From: Rhodoplanes sp963840055
Lineage (GTDB): Bacteria > Pseudomonadota > Alphaproteobacteria > Rhizobiales > Xanthobacteraceae
Direction: 5' to 3'
Assembly (NCBI GenBank): GCA_963840055.1
Contig: CAWIXM010000040.1
Coordinates: 1-64,000, forward strand
DNA: 64,000 bases
Shown here: piece by piece, positions 50,828-60,729 of the stretch
How the letters are laid out: each line of letters begins with the position of its first letter
Numbering within the stretch: position 1 is the stretch's first letter
Position numbers and translations under genes: made by a program
Notes under the pieces: model-generated
Told to the model about the DNA's origin: nothing
The model's database searches: none
Seen by the model: the letters and a program-made list of their open reading frames with translations, nothing else

Positions 50828-51032
50828 TTCTCGCCTCCGATAGGAAATTGATCGCGGAACTGATACACCACGGGCCGGCCTAAAGAAGGCTTCGACGCAA
50901 TCGCTAAAATAACTTTCGCTTGTCCCAGCGACGGCGAGGACCCCGAGAGGACCGAGAAAATCTGGAAATGAGTGGGAGATGGATCGACCCGAACCGAACA
51001 GCCCCCGCGCGTGAGGAGCACGAAGCGCCGCG

Positions 51033-52289
51033 ATGAGCACTTACAAGTCCGAATTCCTGCGGGTTCTGGAGAGCCGTGGCTTCATCCACCAAGCGTCCGA
51101 GCCAGAGGCGCTCGACCAGCGTGCTGCGGCAGGCCCTATCCCCGCCTATATCGGCTTCGATTGCACCGCGCCGTCGCTTCATGTCGGCTCGCTCCTGCCG
51201 ATCATGATGCTGTACTGGCTGCAGCAGACCGGGCACCGGCCGATTGCGCTGATGGGAGGCGGCACGACAAGGGTCGGCGATCCCTCCGGCAAGGACGAAA
51301 GCCGGCGACTTCTGAACGAGGCCGCGATCGAGGGCAATCTTCGCAGCATTCGCGCGATCTTCACCAAGTTCCTGACCTTCGGCGAGGGCGCGAATGACGC
51401 CATCATGGCGAACAACGCCGATTGGCTGAACGATCTCAACTACATCGATTTCCTCCGCGACGTCGGCCGGCATTTCTCGGTCAACCGCATGCTCTCCTTC
51501 GATTCGGTGAAGCTGCGGCTCGAGCGCCAGCACGAATTGTCGTTTCTCGAATTCAACTACATGGTGCTGCAGGCCTATGACTTCGTCGAACTCCATAAGC
51601 GGTACGGCTGCGTGCTGCAGATGGGCGGTTCCGACCAGTGGGGCAACATCGTCAACGGCATCGATCTCGGCCGCAGACTTTTGGGCGCGCAACTCTTCGC
51701 GCTCACCTCGCCGCTGCTCACCACCGCGTCCGGGGCCAAGATGGGCAAGACCGCGGCGGGCGCCGTCTGGCTCGATGCCGGTCTGCTGAGCCCCTACGAC
51801 TATTGGCAATACTGGCGCAACACCGAGGACGGCGACGTCGTCCGCTTCCTCAAGCTGTTCACCGTGCTGCCGCTCGATGAGATCGATCGCCTCGCCTTGC
51901 TCAAGGGCGGGGAGATCAACGAAGCAAAAAAGGTGCTCGCCACCGAAGCGACCGCGCTGGTGCATGGCCGGCAAGCCGCAGAAGAAGCCGCCGAAACCGC
52001 GCGGAAAACCTTTGAAGAAGGCACGCTCGCCGAAAGCCTGCCGACGGTCGAGATTCAACGCAGCGATCTCGATCGGGGACTGGGCGTGCTCACCGCCTTT
52101 GCGGAAAGGGCGGGGCTTGTCGCCTCGAACGGCGAGGCCCGCCGGCAAATCAAGGCGGGCGGCCTGCGCGTCAACGATCGCGCGGTGATCGACGACAAGG
52201 CCGTGCTTACGGCAACCGATCTTTCCCCGCAGGGCGTGATCAAGCTCTCGCTCGGGAAGAAAAAGCACGTGTTGCTGCGCGCGATCTAG
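51033..52289 (+). CDS. tyrS: Tyrosyl-tRNA synthetase
   Basis: 418-aa class I synthetase. The HIGH-like motif is in FDCTAPSLHVGSLLP, the Tyr site in NYMVLQAYDFV, GGSDQWGNIVNGIDL follows, and the KMSKS-equivalent is GAKMGKTAAG. A C-terminal S4 RNA-binding domain is present (NGEARRQIKAGGLRVNDRAV). Charges tRNA-Tyr. It diverges from anmK across about 200 bases. Confidence 0.96.
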   Translation: MSTYKSEFLRVLESRGFIHQASEPEALDQRAAAGPIPAYIGFDCTAPSLHVGSLLPIMMLYWLQQTGHRPIALMGGGTTRVGDPSGKDESRRLLNEAAIEGNLRSIRAIFTKFLTFGEGANDAIMANNADWLNDLNYIDFLRDVGRHFSVNRMLSFDSVKLRLERQHELSFLEFNYMVLQAYDFVELHKRYGCVLQMGGSDQWGNIVNGIDLGRRLLGAQLFALTSPLLTTASGAKMGKTAAGAVWLDAGLLSPYDYWQYWRNTEDGDVVRFLKLFTVLPLDEIDRLALLKGGEINEAKKVLATEATALVHGRQAAEEAAETARKTFEEGTLAESLPTVEIQRSDLDRGLGVLTAFAERAGLVASNGEARRQIKAGGLRVNDRAVIDDKAVLTATDLSPQGVIKLSLGKKKHVLLRAI

Positions 52290-52401
52290 GGCGTTCACTC
52301 ATTAACGCGCGGCCGCAGCCGTTTTTGACGCAGCTGAACGAATGCAAGATCGTTAGCCGCGAGCTTTCGTAGCGGGTCGCCACACGGCGACCTCCTTCAC
52401 T

Positions 52402-52503
52402 AGAGCATTTTCCGGCGAAGTGGGAACCGGTTCGCCGCAGAAAATGCGACCACTAAAAGAAAACAAGAGCGAATTCCGATTCCACCGGAACGGAATTCGC
52501 TCT
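52402..52503. repeat. Rhizobiales-type intergenic repeat with terminal hairpin
   Basis: First half AGAGCATTTTCCGGCGAAGT, then CCGGTTCGCC and GAAAATGCG, which pair back with the first half. Second half GAGCGAATTCCGATTCC facing GGAACGGAATTCGCTC, a strong hairpin. The repeat ends at 52503, inside the mmsB stop codon, and may serve as the transcription end of convergent tyrS and mmsB. Confidence 0.7.
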
Positions 52504-53395
52504 AAGAGCTCGGCTGGCTTCGTGCGCGCACAAACTCGATGATGCCGGAGAAGTCGGTGCCGCCGTGGCCGCCCTGCATGAATGCGGCATACAAGGCGGC
52601 AGCCTCCGCCCCTAAATGCGTTGCAGCGCCCGTCGAGACGGCTGCGTCCTGCGCGAGCTTCAGGTCCTTCAGCATGAACGCCGCAGCAAAGCCAGGCTTG
52701 TAACCGTTGTTGGCCGGAGAGGTCGGCACCGGACCGGGAACCGGACAGTAGGTGGTCAGCGACCAGCATTGGCCCGTAGAGGTCGAGACAACATCAAACA
52801 AGGATTGATGTGACAATCCCAGCTTCTCGCCGAGCACGAAGGCTTCCGATAGGGCGATCATCGAGATGCCGAGTATCATGTTGTTGCAGATCTTAGCGGC
52901 TTGGCCGTTCCCGCCCTTGCCGCAATGAACGACCTTGCGTCCCATCGCCTCCAGCAGCGGGCGCGCGCGGCCGACCGCACCCTCTTCGCCGCCGCACATG
53001 AAGGTGAGCGTGCCGCCGGCGGCGCCGCTGGTGCCGCCCGACACGGGAGCGTCGACGGAGAGGCAGCTCCGCTCATGAGCCAGATCATGAGCCTGGCGTG
53101 CGCTGGCGAAGTCGATGGTCGAGCAATCGATCAGCAGGGTACCTGGTTCGACGTGCGGCAGGATGCTTTTCCATACCGCCAATACGTTTTCGCCCGCGGG
53201 CAGCATGGTGATCACCGCTTCGGCCTTCTCCACCGCTGCGGCGGCGGATGCGGCAGCGGCGATGCCGGCGCCCTTCGCGGCGTCGACATTGCCGGCCAAG
53301 AGATCGTAGCCATGAACCTCGTGGCCAGCCTTGACCAGATTGGCGGCCATTGGTGCGCCCATATTACCCAGGCCGATAAACGCGATCCTGCTCAT
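52502..53395 (-). CDS. mmsB: 3-hydroxyisobutyrate dehydrogenase
   Basis: 297 aa. NAD-dependent beta-hydroxyacid dehydrogenase of valine breakdown. Rossmann motif IAFIGLGNMGAPMAANLVKAG, catalytic-substrate loop VDAPVSGGTSGAAGGTLTFM, and active-site Lys in GNGQAAKICNNMILG. Length and motifs match MmsB/HIBADH. The TAG stop touches the end of the intergenic repeat. Other valine genes are not adjacent, so a closely related hydroxyacid dehydrogenase is an alternative. Confidence 0.9.
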   Translation of the reverse strand: MSRIAFIGLGNMGAPMAANLVKAGHEVHGYDLLAGNVDAAKGAGIAAAASAAAAVEKAEAVITMLPAGENVLAVWKSILPHVEPGTLLIDCSTIDFASARQAHDLAHERSCLSVDAPVSGGTSGAAGGTLTFMCGGEEGAVGRARPLLEAMGRKVVHCGKGGNGQAAKICNNMILGISMIALSEAFVLGEKLGLSHQSLFDVVSTSTGQCWSLTTYCPVPGPVPTSPANNGYKPGFAAAFMLKDLKLAQDAAVSTGAATHLGAEAAALYAAFMQGGHGGTDFSGIIEFVRARSQPSS

Positions 53396-53641
53396 CGCCC
53401 GCCAGTGCTCCTTGCTTCTTCCACGGACCCGGACCGAGAGCGGAAATCAGACCCGCATATGCCACGGCCGCGTACACCGGACTCTCAAGCTAAACTGCTT
53501 CACATGGCCTGTACAACAGGCCGGGGCCGACCGCTACGCAACGTTTGACTCGGACGAAGATTGGCGCGTCGATGATCCGGTGGCGATGTCCGGGGCGTTC
53601 GCGTCGTCGCCGCGAGTGGCGAGGCTACGAGGACAACGATC

Positions 53642-54595
53642 ATGAGTATGGCACCCCGCATCGTCACGGTGACGCTGAACGCCTCGATCGATCAGACGGC
53701 GAGCATTCCCAACTTCACCGCCGGCGAGGTCAACCGCGTCGCCTGGGAGCAAGCGGACGCCGGCGGCAAAGGTGTCAACGTCGCGTCCTTTCTCGCCGAT
53801 TTCGGCTACGCGATCGCCGTGACTGGCGTACTCGGCGCCGATAATCAGGAACTGTTTCTCCGCCTGTTCGCAGAAAAAAAATTGATCGACCGCTTTATCC
53901 GCGTCCCTGGCCACACCCGCGTCAATATCAAGGTCGTTGACGACGCGCGCCACCAGGTAACCGACATCAACTTTCCAGGCGTCGCCGTCCAGGCCGGGCA
54001 GATCAACGAAGTGTTCGCAACGATCGATGCGCTGGCCGAGGCGGGAGCGGAGGTGTTCGTCCTCTCCGGCAGCTTGCCGGCGGGTGTCGCACCCACAGTT
54101 TATCGTGACATCACAGAGCGGCTCATGACGCGCGGCCGCAGGGTCGTCCTCGATACCAGCGGCGAGGCGCTCGCCCGAGCCATCGAGGTCGCCCCCAATA
54201 TGATCAAGCCGAATATCGACGAGCTCGCCGAACTGCTCGGCCATCCTCTCGATGACGAGCCGGCGATCGTCGCGGCGGCATGCTCCCTCCGCAAGCGCGG
54301 GATCGAGTGGGTCGTCGTTTCCATGGGCGGCAGGGGCGCCATTTTCGTAACGGCCGATGCTGCCGTTCACGCGGTTCCCCCGCGGGTGCCGATCAAGAGC
54401 ACTGTCGGCGCCGGCGACGCGATGGTCGCCGGGATCGTCCACGCAAGATTGCAAAACCTCGGTATCGAAGAATGCGCGCGCCTTGCCACCGCCTTCTCGC
54501 TCGGCGCCCTCGGTGAAATCGGACCACGACTGCCGGCGCGTGACGTCATCGAGGCGTTCACCAAACGAGTTAAGACCCGACATATCGCAGCCTGA
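53642..54595 (+). CDS. PfkB-family 1-phosphofructokinase-like sugar kinase
   Basis: 317 aa ribokinase-family kinase. N-terminal VTVTLNASIDQTASIPNF and the glycine-rich ADAGGKGVNVASFLADFG fit FruK/PfkB; the ATP/anion-hole motif KSTVGAGDAMVAGI with the catalytic Asp is intact, as is VLSGSLPAGVAPTVY. The likely substrate is fructose-1-phosphate or a tagatose/fructose phosphate; no PTS gene is adjacent, so the substrate is unclear. Confidence 0.88.
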   Translation: MSMAPRIVTVTLNASIDQTASIPNFTAGEVNRVAWEQADAGGKGVNVASFLADFGYAIAVTGVLGADNQELFLRLFAEKKLIDRFIRVPGHTRVNIKVVDDARHQVTDINFPGVAVQAGQINEVFATIDALAEAGAEVFVLSGSLPAGVAPTVYRDITERLMTRGRRVVLDTSGEALARAIEVAPNMIKPNIDELAELLGHPLDDEPAIVAAACSLRKRGIEWVVVSMGGRGAIFVTADAAVHAVPPRVPIKSTVGAGDAMVAGIVHARLQNLGIEECARLATAFSLGALGEIGPRLPARDVIEAFTKRVKTRHIAA

Positions 54596-54692
54596 GACGG
54601 AACGACAATCGGATATGGCAAACATCACTGGCGTAACTGCGTGCCCCAGGCGCGAACGCGGTGTCCGACCCCGTGGATGCCCTAGACGCCGA

Positions 54693-54710
54693 CCGTGATT
54701 ACTGGATCGC
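54693..54710. repeat. Palindromic-element remnant at the end of the AsmA-like gene
   Basis: CCGTGATTACTGGAT is identical to 26843-26857 inside element copy 1. Here it supplies the last codons (Ile-Gln) and the TAA stop of the AsmA-like gene. Confidence 0.55.
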
Positions 54711-57700
54711 TGACCGGTTATCGCTATAGGGCTGCTGCTGCGGCACGGTGTTGGGAAACTCGAGGAATTTTCGGAACACGCCGGGCGCAAGCGCCGAGAT
54801 CGGATTGACGCGCAGGACCGGCTTGCCTGGCGTCCCGACCACTTCATAGGTGAGGCCCACCAAGCCTTCATCGCTGCCGCCGCTCAGAAGCGGGCCGACG
54901 ATCGGAATCTGGCCGATAGCATTGTTGAGGCCGTACAGCGGAACAAAGGTGCCGCGCATGCGCACCTCGTTGGCGGCATAGTCCATCACGCCGCCAATAG
55001 TCGCGCCGATGACCGGGCCGCGCACCACGCCCTCTTTGATGGTGAGCCGGCCAACGGAGCGCGTGAAATCGACCCGCATGAGCGTGAATTCAACAGCCGG
55101 ATTGGGCTGGCCCGGCGCGCCCGCGGTAATCTTGTCGAGCGCCGGCTCGCCGCGCACGCTAAAATTCTGGACGTTGACTTGTCCTTCGCGCGGCGTCGAT
55201 TCGTTGTTCGGCGGCTCCATTGCGACCCACATCTGTCCGCCATGCATCCGCGCATAAACATTGGTGAAGCGGAACAAGGCGCCGGCGTCCTTAGTTTCGA
55301 AATAGAGCACTTGGCCGGCAACTCCGTCAGCGCGCGGCCGCATGTCGCCCGTGAGCGGCGTATCGGCCCCGATCTTGGAGCCGAGCGAGAAAGCCTCAAA
55401 CCGTCCGCCCCGATGCAAGAGCTTCAATTCGACCGCCCGGAGCGCTTCACCGTTGAATCCGGCCAGCGCGCCAATCTTCATGTCGAGATCGAAATCGGCC
55501 ATCGCCTGCCGCTGCTTAGTCTCGGCGGCCGATCCGCCCATGACCGACTTGATGAAAGCACGCCCGTCGAACACGTCGCCGCGGATCGTCACCTTGAGCG
55601 GGCCGTCGGCGCCGCGTTCGGCCTTGAGATTGGTCTTGTCCCCTTCCGATAGAGCGAACACCGGAAAAGACGCGGTTACAAGCTCACCATTGTTTATCTC
55701 GGCCCCGCCTTTGACCGAAGCTCCCGATCCCTCGATGGTGACGTCATCGAAACGCGCGGTCTTGTCTTTGCCGACGTAGTTGAAGGCCGCGCGCGCCGGT
55801 TTGCCAGCCGCCTTGACCCATCCCGGCAATAGGTTGTCGATCTTGGCCTTCGTCAGATCCAGTTCGACGCTGAGCCGATTCTCATGGTCGGGCGACGTGC
55901 CCAGCCGCCCGGAAAGCTTGATCGGGACCGGCCCCGCAATACCGCCCTTGGAATCGTAACCGAAGCGATTGCGCGCCGCGGCGTCGAACACGGCCTGTAA
56001 ACGTACCTCGGCGTCCGGATCATCCCGTGCCTTGCGGTATTCGACGACGGCGGGAGTGCCCGCGATGCGAACGTCGCCCCTAAGCTGGTAACCTTCCGCA
56101 TCGGCGGTGATGCGAAGCGTCTGCGCCTCGATCTTCTGCGCCATCACGAAGCGATCGACGGCGAAATTCGTCACGTCGGCGACGATGTTGTATTTCAGCG
56201 AGCCCTTCGGCGGATTGCGAGCGACGAGCATCGCGACCGAGATTTGCGCACTCACGGCGCCGCGGCTCAGCGCCGGATCGAGCGGCGCGCCCGAGGCTTC
56301 GCGCAGCCGATCCATGGCCAACAGTTCGGCGGCGGCGGGAACCGGTCCGTCAACACGCACCTGCACGCGCGCCGGCGGCGCTTTGCCGTGCGTATCAGGC
56401 ACCTCGAACAGACCATGGGTGAGCGTAAGCTCCCGTCCAGACGGCAGCTTGACGCCGCCGCGTCCAAGCGCGACGGTCGCGTGTCGGCCGCGCACGCGCA
56501 GGACAAGGTCAGTATCGCGAATCGGCGGTAGGCCGTCGACTAGATTCACGACTGTGCCGTTCGCCACGACATCGATCGAAAGGCCGTCGTCCGGCACCGG
56601 CGGGCCGCCGTCCTTGAGGGTGGACATGGGCGCATTCGTTGCGATTTCGACGTGCTCCACCTTCCCACCGGACATGTTCTCCAAGACCCAGGCGCGCACC
56701 TTCGGATTGACAAACTGCGGCCATATGCGTTGGAACGAGGCGCCGGACATCTCGCGCGCTGCCATTCCAATGACGAGCCGCGGGTCGGCCGTCGCAACGT
56801 CGATAAATCCCGACATCGCGATGTTCACGTCCATGCCGGCGGCTTCGGCGTGCTGAATCTCAATGCGACGATTGACGGGGTCATACCGTCCCAGCGCGGA
56901 GATTCGGTTGAGCAACAGCGTATCTTCGTCGGGATTTCTCGGCGAGATGACGACGCTACCGCCGCGCAGTCCGAACCCCCAAGCGCCGCCTGCTTCGCGC
57001 GGCGCGTCCGCACGGGCGACCAGCGTCATTCGCATGTTGCCTGATACGAATTGGAATGGCGAAATGACCGCACGGCGCGCTGCGTCCCAATCCAGATTAG
57101 CTTCAAACCGATCGATCGCGATGCGGTTGTCCTTATCGCCCACCTCGCCGACGATTCCCGGGCCGATCAGAATGCGACCATTGGCGAATTGCGGCGTTCC
57201 GTCCGCGGCGATTTCCGCGTGCAGGCTTGCCGAGATTGGCACATCCGCCTCGATCCGGCCCTCGCCAAGCCGCAGTGCCGTCAGGATGTCATCGATGGAC
57301 ACCTTGCGTGCCTCGATCCGGACCGCGCGCGAGCCCTCGCCCGAAGGCTTGATCGCCGCAACGATGACCCAGGGCTTGTCTGCCTCTTGCGATCCGAGTG
57401 TCACCGAAAGTTCGCCCGGGTGCGGCCGCGTCAGGCTGAGATGGATATTCTCGAACCGCGACTGGCGGCCGGTGCGCAAGTCGTCGACGACGAGATTGCC
57501 GCTCTTGAGCCCCACTTCGGTGAGATCGCCACCGTCGAGCCCTAATGTCCCGAGACTGTCTATCCAAGCGAGCAGAGCAGCAAAACTGTTGCCGGAGCCG
57601 TCCGCCGTCGTCGTCGGGGCCGGCGGGTCCGTGCCGGGCTTGAATGCGGTCGGCGTCGAGCCCGCCGAGGCGAGCGCCGGCGAAACCGCGATTGGCCGTT

Positions 57701-58415
57701 TGTCGGCCCCGGCGTAGACGGTGATCTTCCCGTCCTTCTGCACCCGCAACGCAAGCTCGGCCCCGACGAGATTGACGCTCTCGATCCGCGGATGGCCCAG
57801 AAGCAGGCTCGTCACCGCAAAGCCAACCTCCGCCTTCGGCGCGCTCGCAACGATCGTTCCGTCGTCGTCGCGGATCACGACGTCCTGCATGCGGAGCGCC
57901 ATCCGGTTATTCTCATCGAGCTCGATAACCGTGCCGCCGATCGAGACGCGGTAATGGTCGCCGAGATTTTCAGCGACGGCGGCGGCGAACCACGGCGTCA
58001 GCAGATTGACCGAGATCGGTCCGCTGTTAAGTCGCCACCACAGCCCGGTGGCCGCGATAAGGAAGGCGCATGCGCCCGCCCCCAGTCCGATCGCGACCTT
58101 GCGCACCGCCGGTCGCCGCACCCAGCGCCGAGTCCACCTCCGGGCTCGCACACCGAGGACGCTGCGCCCAAACCGATCCGCCGGCCGACGGACCAATTCG
58201 ACGATAGCATTACAGATCGTTGCAACGACGACGAGAAACGGGCGCGCCCACAATAAGTACGGAAGCAGGCGCGAGCGCCGAAAAGGGGGCTGTCCTACGC
58301 GGTTATGGGATCGCGCCGACGCCGCCCGGACGCCGTCGCCACAGCGATGCCGATGGAGACTCTCCTCCAGGCTGCGAAGCGCAGCGAGCCTCGGATTGCG
58401 ATCCTTGTCCGCCAT
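54699..58415 (-). CDS. AsmA/DUF3971-family giant envelope protein
   Basis: 1,238 aa. An N-terminal basic cytoplasmic stretch of about 115 residues is followed by a membrane helix (GLGAGACAFLIAATGLWW) and a very long periplasmic beta-rich region. The YhdP/AsmA-like composition and the C-terminal block VGPLLSGGSDEGLVGLTYEVVG then PVLRVNPISALAPGVFRKFLEFP are typical of the DUF3971/AsmA2 family. Such proteins span the periplasm and are implicated in phospholipid transport to the outer membrane. The stop codon falls in a repeat remnant. Confidence 0.9.
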   Translation of the reverse strand: MADKDRNPRLAALRSLEESLHRHRCGDGVRAASARSHNRVGQPPFRRSRLLPYLLWARPFLVVVATICNAIVELVRRPADRFGRSVLGVRARRWTRRWVRRPAVRKVAIGLGAGACAFLIAATGLWWRLNSGPISVNLLTPWFAAAVAENLGDHYRVSIGGTVIELDENNRMALRMQDVVIRDDDGTIVASAPKAEVGFAVTSLLLGHPRIESVNLVGAELALRVQKDGKITVYAGADKRPIAVSPALASAGSTPTAFKPGTDPPAPTTTADGSGNSFAALLAWIDSLGTLGLDGGDLTEVGLKSGNLVVDDLRTGRQSRFENIHLSLTRPHPGELSVTLGSQEADKPWVIVAAIKPSGEGSRAVRIEARKVSIDDILTALRLGEGRIEADVPISASLHAEIAADGTPQFANGRILIGPGIVGEVGDKDNRIAIDRFEANLDWDAARRAVISPFQFVSGNMRMTLVARADAPREAGGAWGFGLRGGSVVISPRNPDEDTLLLNRISALGRYDPVNRRIEIQHAEAAGMDVNIAMSGFIDVATADPRLVIGMAAREMSGASFQRIWPQFVNPKVRAWVLENMSGGKVEHVEIATNAPMSTLKDGGPPVPDDGLSIDVVANGTVVNLVDGLPPIRDTDLVLRVRGRHATVALGRGGVKLPSGRELTLTHGLFEVPDTHGKAPPARVQVRVDGPVPAAAELLAMDRLREASGAPLDPALSRGAVSAQISVAMLVARNPPKGSLKYNIVADVTNFAVDRFVMAQKIEAQTLRITADAEGYQLRGDVRIAGTPAVVEYRKARDDPDAEVRLQAVFDAAARNRFGYDSKGGIAGPVPIKLSGRLGTSPDHENRLSVELDLTKAKIDNLLPGWVKAAGKPARAAFNYVGKDKTARFDDVTIEGSGASVKGGAEINNGELVTASFPVFALSEGDKTNLKAERGADGPLKVTIRGDVFDGRAFIKSVMGGSAAETKQRQAMADFDLDMKIGALAGFNGEALRAVELKLLHRGGRFEAFSLGSKIGADTPLTGDMRPRADGVAGQVLYFETKDAGALFRFTNVYARMHGGQMWVAMEPPNNESTPREGQVNVQNFSVRGEPALDKITAGAPGQPNPAVEFTLMRVDFTRSVGRLTIKEGVVRGPVIGATIGGVMDYAANEVRMRGTFVPLYGLNNAIGQIPIVGPLLSGGSDEGLVGLTYEVVGTPGKPVLRVNPISALAPGVFRKFLEFPNTVPQQQPYSDNRSAIQ

Positions 58416-58580
58416 GCGCTGGACGGCCCCGCTCCCTACGCGCTAAACCGACATGCGACCCGTCCGTAGGCGCGTTACCGCACTTCAAAGGTCGCGCGCA
58501 CATCCTTGTTCGACCAGCGACTTAGTTCAACTTCCGGACCTGTGGACAGAGACGCTGGGAAAGCGACGAAAGGAAGGCGC

Positions 58581-59052
58581 ATGGCGGCAAAACCAGCCGA
58601 AGGCAGCCCCGCTCCCCATTTCCGCTTGCCGCGCGACGGCGGCGGGGAGGTATCCCTTGCCGATTTCGCCGGCCGGAAGCTGGTCCTGTATTTCTACCCC
58701 AAGGCCGATACCTCCGGCTGTACCCGGGAAGCGCAGGCCTTTTCCGCCCTGAAGGCCGAGTTCGCGGCGGCCGGCGCCGACATTCTCGGTGTTTCTGCGG
58801 ACCCAGTGAAGAAGCTGGACGCCTTCAAGGCAAAGCATCGTCTGGCTATCCGGCTCGCCTCCGATGAGAACTCACCACGCGCTCGAAGCCTATGGCGTGT
58901 GGGGAAAAAAGTCGATGTATGGCAAGACCTATATGGGGATTACGCGCGCGACTTTTCTGATTGGATCCGACGGCCGCGTCGCGCGCATCTGGCCGAAAGT
59001 CAAGATCGAAGGGCATGCCGAAGAAGTCCTCGCCGCGGCGAAGGCACTCTGA
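58581..59052 (+). pseudogene. bcp: Peroxiredoxin BCP/PrxQ, frameshifted
   Basis: Thioredoxin-dependent peroxiredoxin of the BCP type. The peroxidatic Cys is in YFYPKADTSGCTREAQAF; the second Cys five residues on, present in E. coli Bcp, is absent. The frame breaks after RLASDE; the remainder (THHALEAYGVWGKKSMYGKTYMGI onward) is in the +1 frame and ends at 59052. One extra A in GATGAGAACTC near 58869 explains it. Corrected length is 156 aa, the family norm. Probably an assembly error. Confidence 0.88.
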
Positions 59053-59203
59053 TGTCTCAACGGCCGGAATGAAGCGCGCGTCCATCATGGCTGGGACCGC
59101 GACCACTAAACGCCTGCTAGTTTGCAGAATTTTAACGACGTCCTGATTTCTTCTGCCTTGGGCTCGCCCACGAACCTCTCGCGCGGCGGACCAGGGAGCT
59201 GTG

Positions 59204-60721
59204 ATGTCCGCTCGGCCGCAAATCAAGTACGTGCATACCGATCGAGGGATCGACAGCCGTACAGGCCAGGAGGGCAGACGGAGCACCCGCCGGTTCCAAA
59301 CAGAGCCGCAAGCAGTCGAATGTCGCACGCCGAGAAAAACCAACCCGCGGCCGCACGATCGCGAGCCGCCGGACGCCTCTCGCGGCGGGGAACAAGGCGC
59401 CGACCAAAGCCTTGGCCGGTCGGCCGTTAACCACAATCAACGCCGGCAGCCCGACGGCGAATCAGCCGGCGCACGCGCCCCGGCGCGCAGCAAAGCGGCG
59501 AGGCGTTACATGCTCGCTTGCGCCGGGCGTCAGGTCCGCTTCGGTCCGGTCGTGTTCTGGACGGTGGTCGGCACGCTGATGATCATGGCCGGCTGGTCGA
59601 TCGTCACCGCGACTTATCTCGCCTTTCACGATGAAGTCACCGCTGGACTGATCGCGCGCCAAGCCGACCTGCAAATCGCTTACGAAGATCAACTCGCGGA
59701 AATGCGGGCGCGGGTCGACCGCATAACCACCCGCCAACTCGTCAATTCCGAGCAGGTCGGCGAGAAACTTGACTTGGTTCTTCGCCGTCAATCGGTGTTG
59801 GAACAGCGGGCGGGCGCGCTGGAACAGCGAGCGAGCGCGCTCAGTTCCCTCAGCGCGCCGAGCGTCACTGGCTCTACGAAGGCTGGCGTCCGTTATTCGT
59901 CAGCCACCGACGACACGCCGATGCCGCGCAAACGGCCGCGGGCGAGAGCGGGCCACGACCGGCAGACATTCCTCGACCCACGCATGCCCGCGGCCGGGCT
60001 GTCGAGTGCTGTAAGACCGGAGGTCGACCGCAAGCTCGCACGCCTGGAGAGCTCCCTTGACCGCATCGAGCAGCGACAAGCGGCTTCCCTCAATCGGTTG
60101 GAGGAAAGCTACGGAACCAAGGTCCGCAAGGTTCGATCGGTCCTCGCCGTTATCGGTGTCGGTCCCGCGAAGCGCGCGGAGGCAGGAGTCGGCGGTCCTT
60201 ATGTTCCGGTGAAGTTGTCGGCCAATGCCGACGACTTCGAGCGCCAAGTCCATCGGATCTTGCTCGCCCGCACGCAGCTCGAGCGTCTGAACAAGACGCT
60301 TGCAATCATGCCGATCCGCCGACCGGTATCCGGCGCAATCGACATAAGCTCGACCTTCGGCATGCGCGTCGACCCGTTCCTGGGCCGCCCAGCCTTTCAC
60401 ACTGGGATAGATTTCCGCGGTGACATCGGTGACGCGGTCCGCGCAACGGGAAACGGAATGGTCGTGTCGGCAGGATGGAGCGGCGGCTACGGCCGGATGG
60501 TCGAAATCGACCACGGCCACGGGCTGATCACCCGCTACGGCCACCTTTCGCGCATCGTCGTTCAGGTCGGCCAGATGGTGAAAATCGGCCAAGTGGTTGG
60601 CCGAATGGGCTCGACCGGGCGCTCGACCGGGCCGCATCTTCATTACGAAACGCGAGTCGACGGCGATGCTGTCGACCCGCAGCGATTCCTGCGCGCCGGC
60701 CGCCGCATGGGATCGCTATAG
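59204..60721 (+). CDS. M23-family murein hydrolase/activator, membrane anchored
   Basis: 505 aa. A long basic N-terminal tail (about 100 residues) precedes one membrane helix (PVVFWTVVGTLMIMAGWSIV). A coiled-coil periplasmic stalk follows (RARVDRIT to ALEQRASAL), then the M23 domain at about 390-490. Zinc ligands: FHTGIDFRGD (HxxxD), and the HxH in STGPHLHYETRVDG. The LytM domain is active in type and cleaves or activates cleavage of peptidoglycan. ATG at 59204 has GGGAG at good spacing; a GTG at 59201 is adjacent. Confidence 0.9.
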   Translation: MSARPQIKYVHTDRGIDSRTGQEGRRSTRRFQTEPQAVECRTPRKTNPRPHDREPPDASRGGEQGADQSLGRSAVNHNQRRQPDGESAGARAPARSKAARRYMLACAGRQVRFGPVVFWTVVGTLMIMAGWSIVTATYLAFHDEVTAGLIARQADLQIAYEDQLAEMRARVDRITTRQLVNSEQVGEKLDLVLRRQSVLEQRAGALEQRASALSSLSAPSVTGSTKAGVRYSSATDDTPMPRKRPRARAGHDRQTFLDPRMPAAGLSSAVRPEVDRKLARLESSLDRIEQRQAASLNRLEESYGTKVRKVRSVLAVIGVGPAKRAEAGVGGPYVPVKLSANADDFERQVHRILLARTQLERLNKTLAIMPIRRPVSGAIDISSTFGMRVDPFLGRPAFHTGIDFRGDIGDAVRATGNGMVVSAGWSGGYGRMVEIDHGHGLITRYGHLSRIVVQVGQMVKIGQVVGRMGSTGRSTGPHLHYETRVDGDAVDPQRFLRAGRRMGSL

Positions 60722-60729
60722 CGGGCCCG

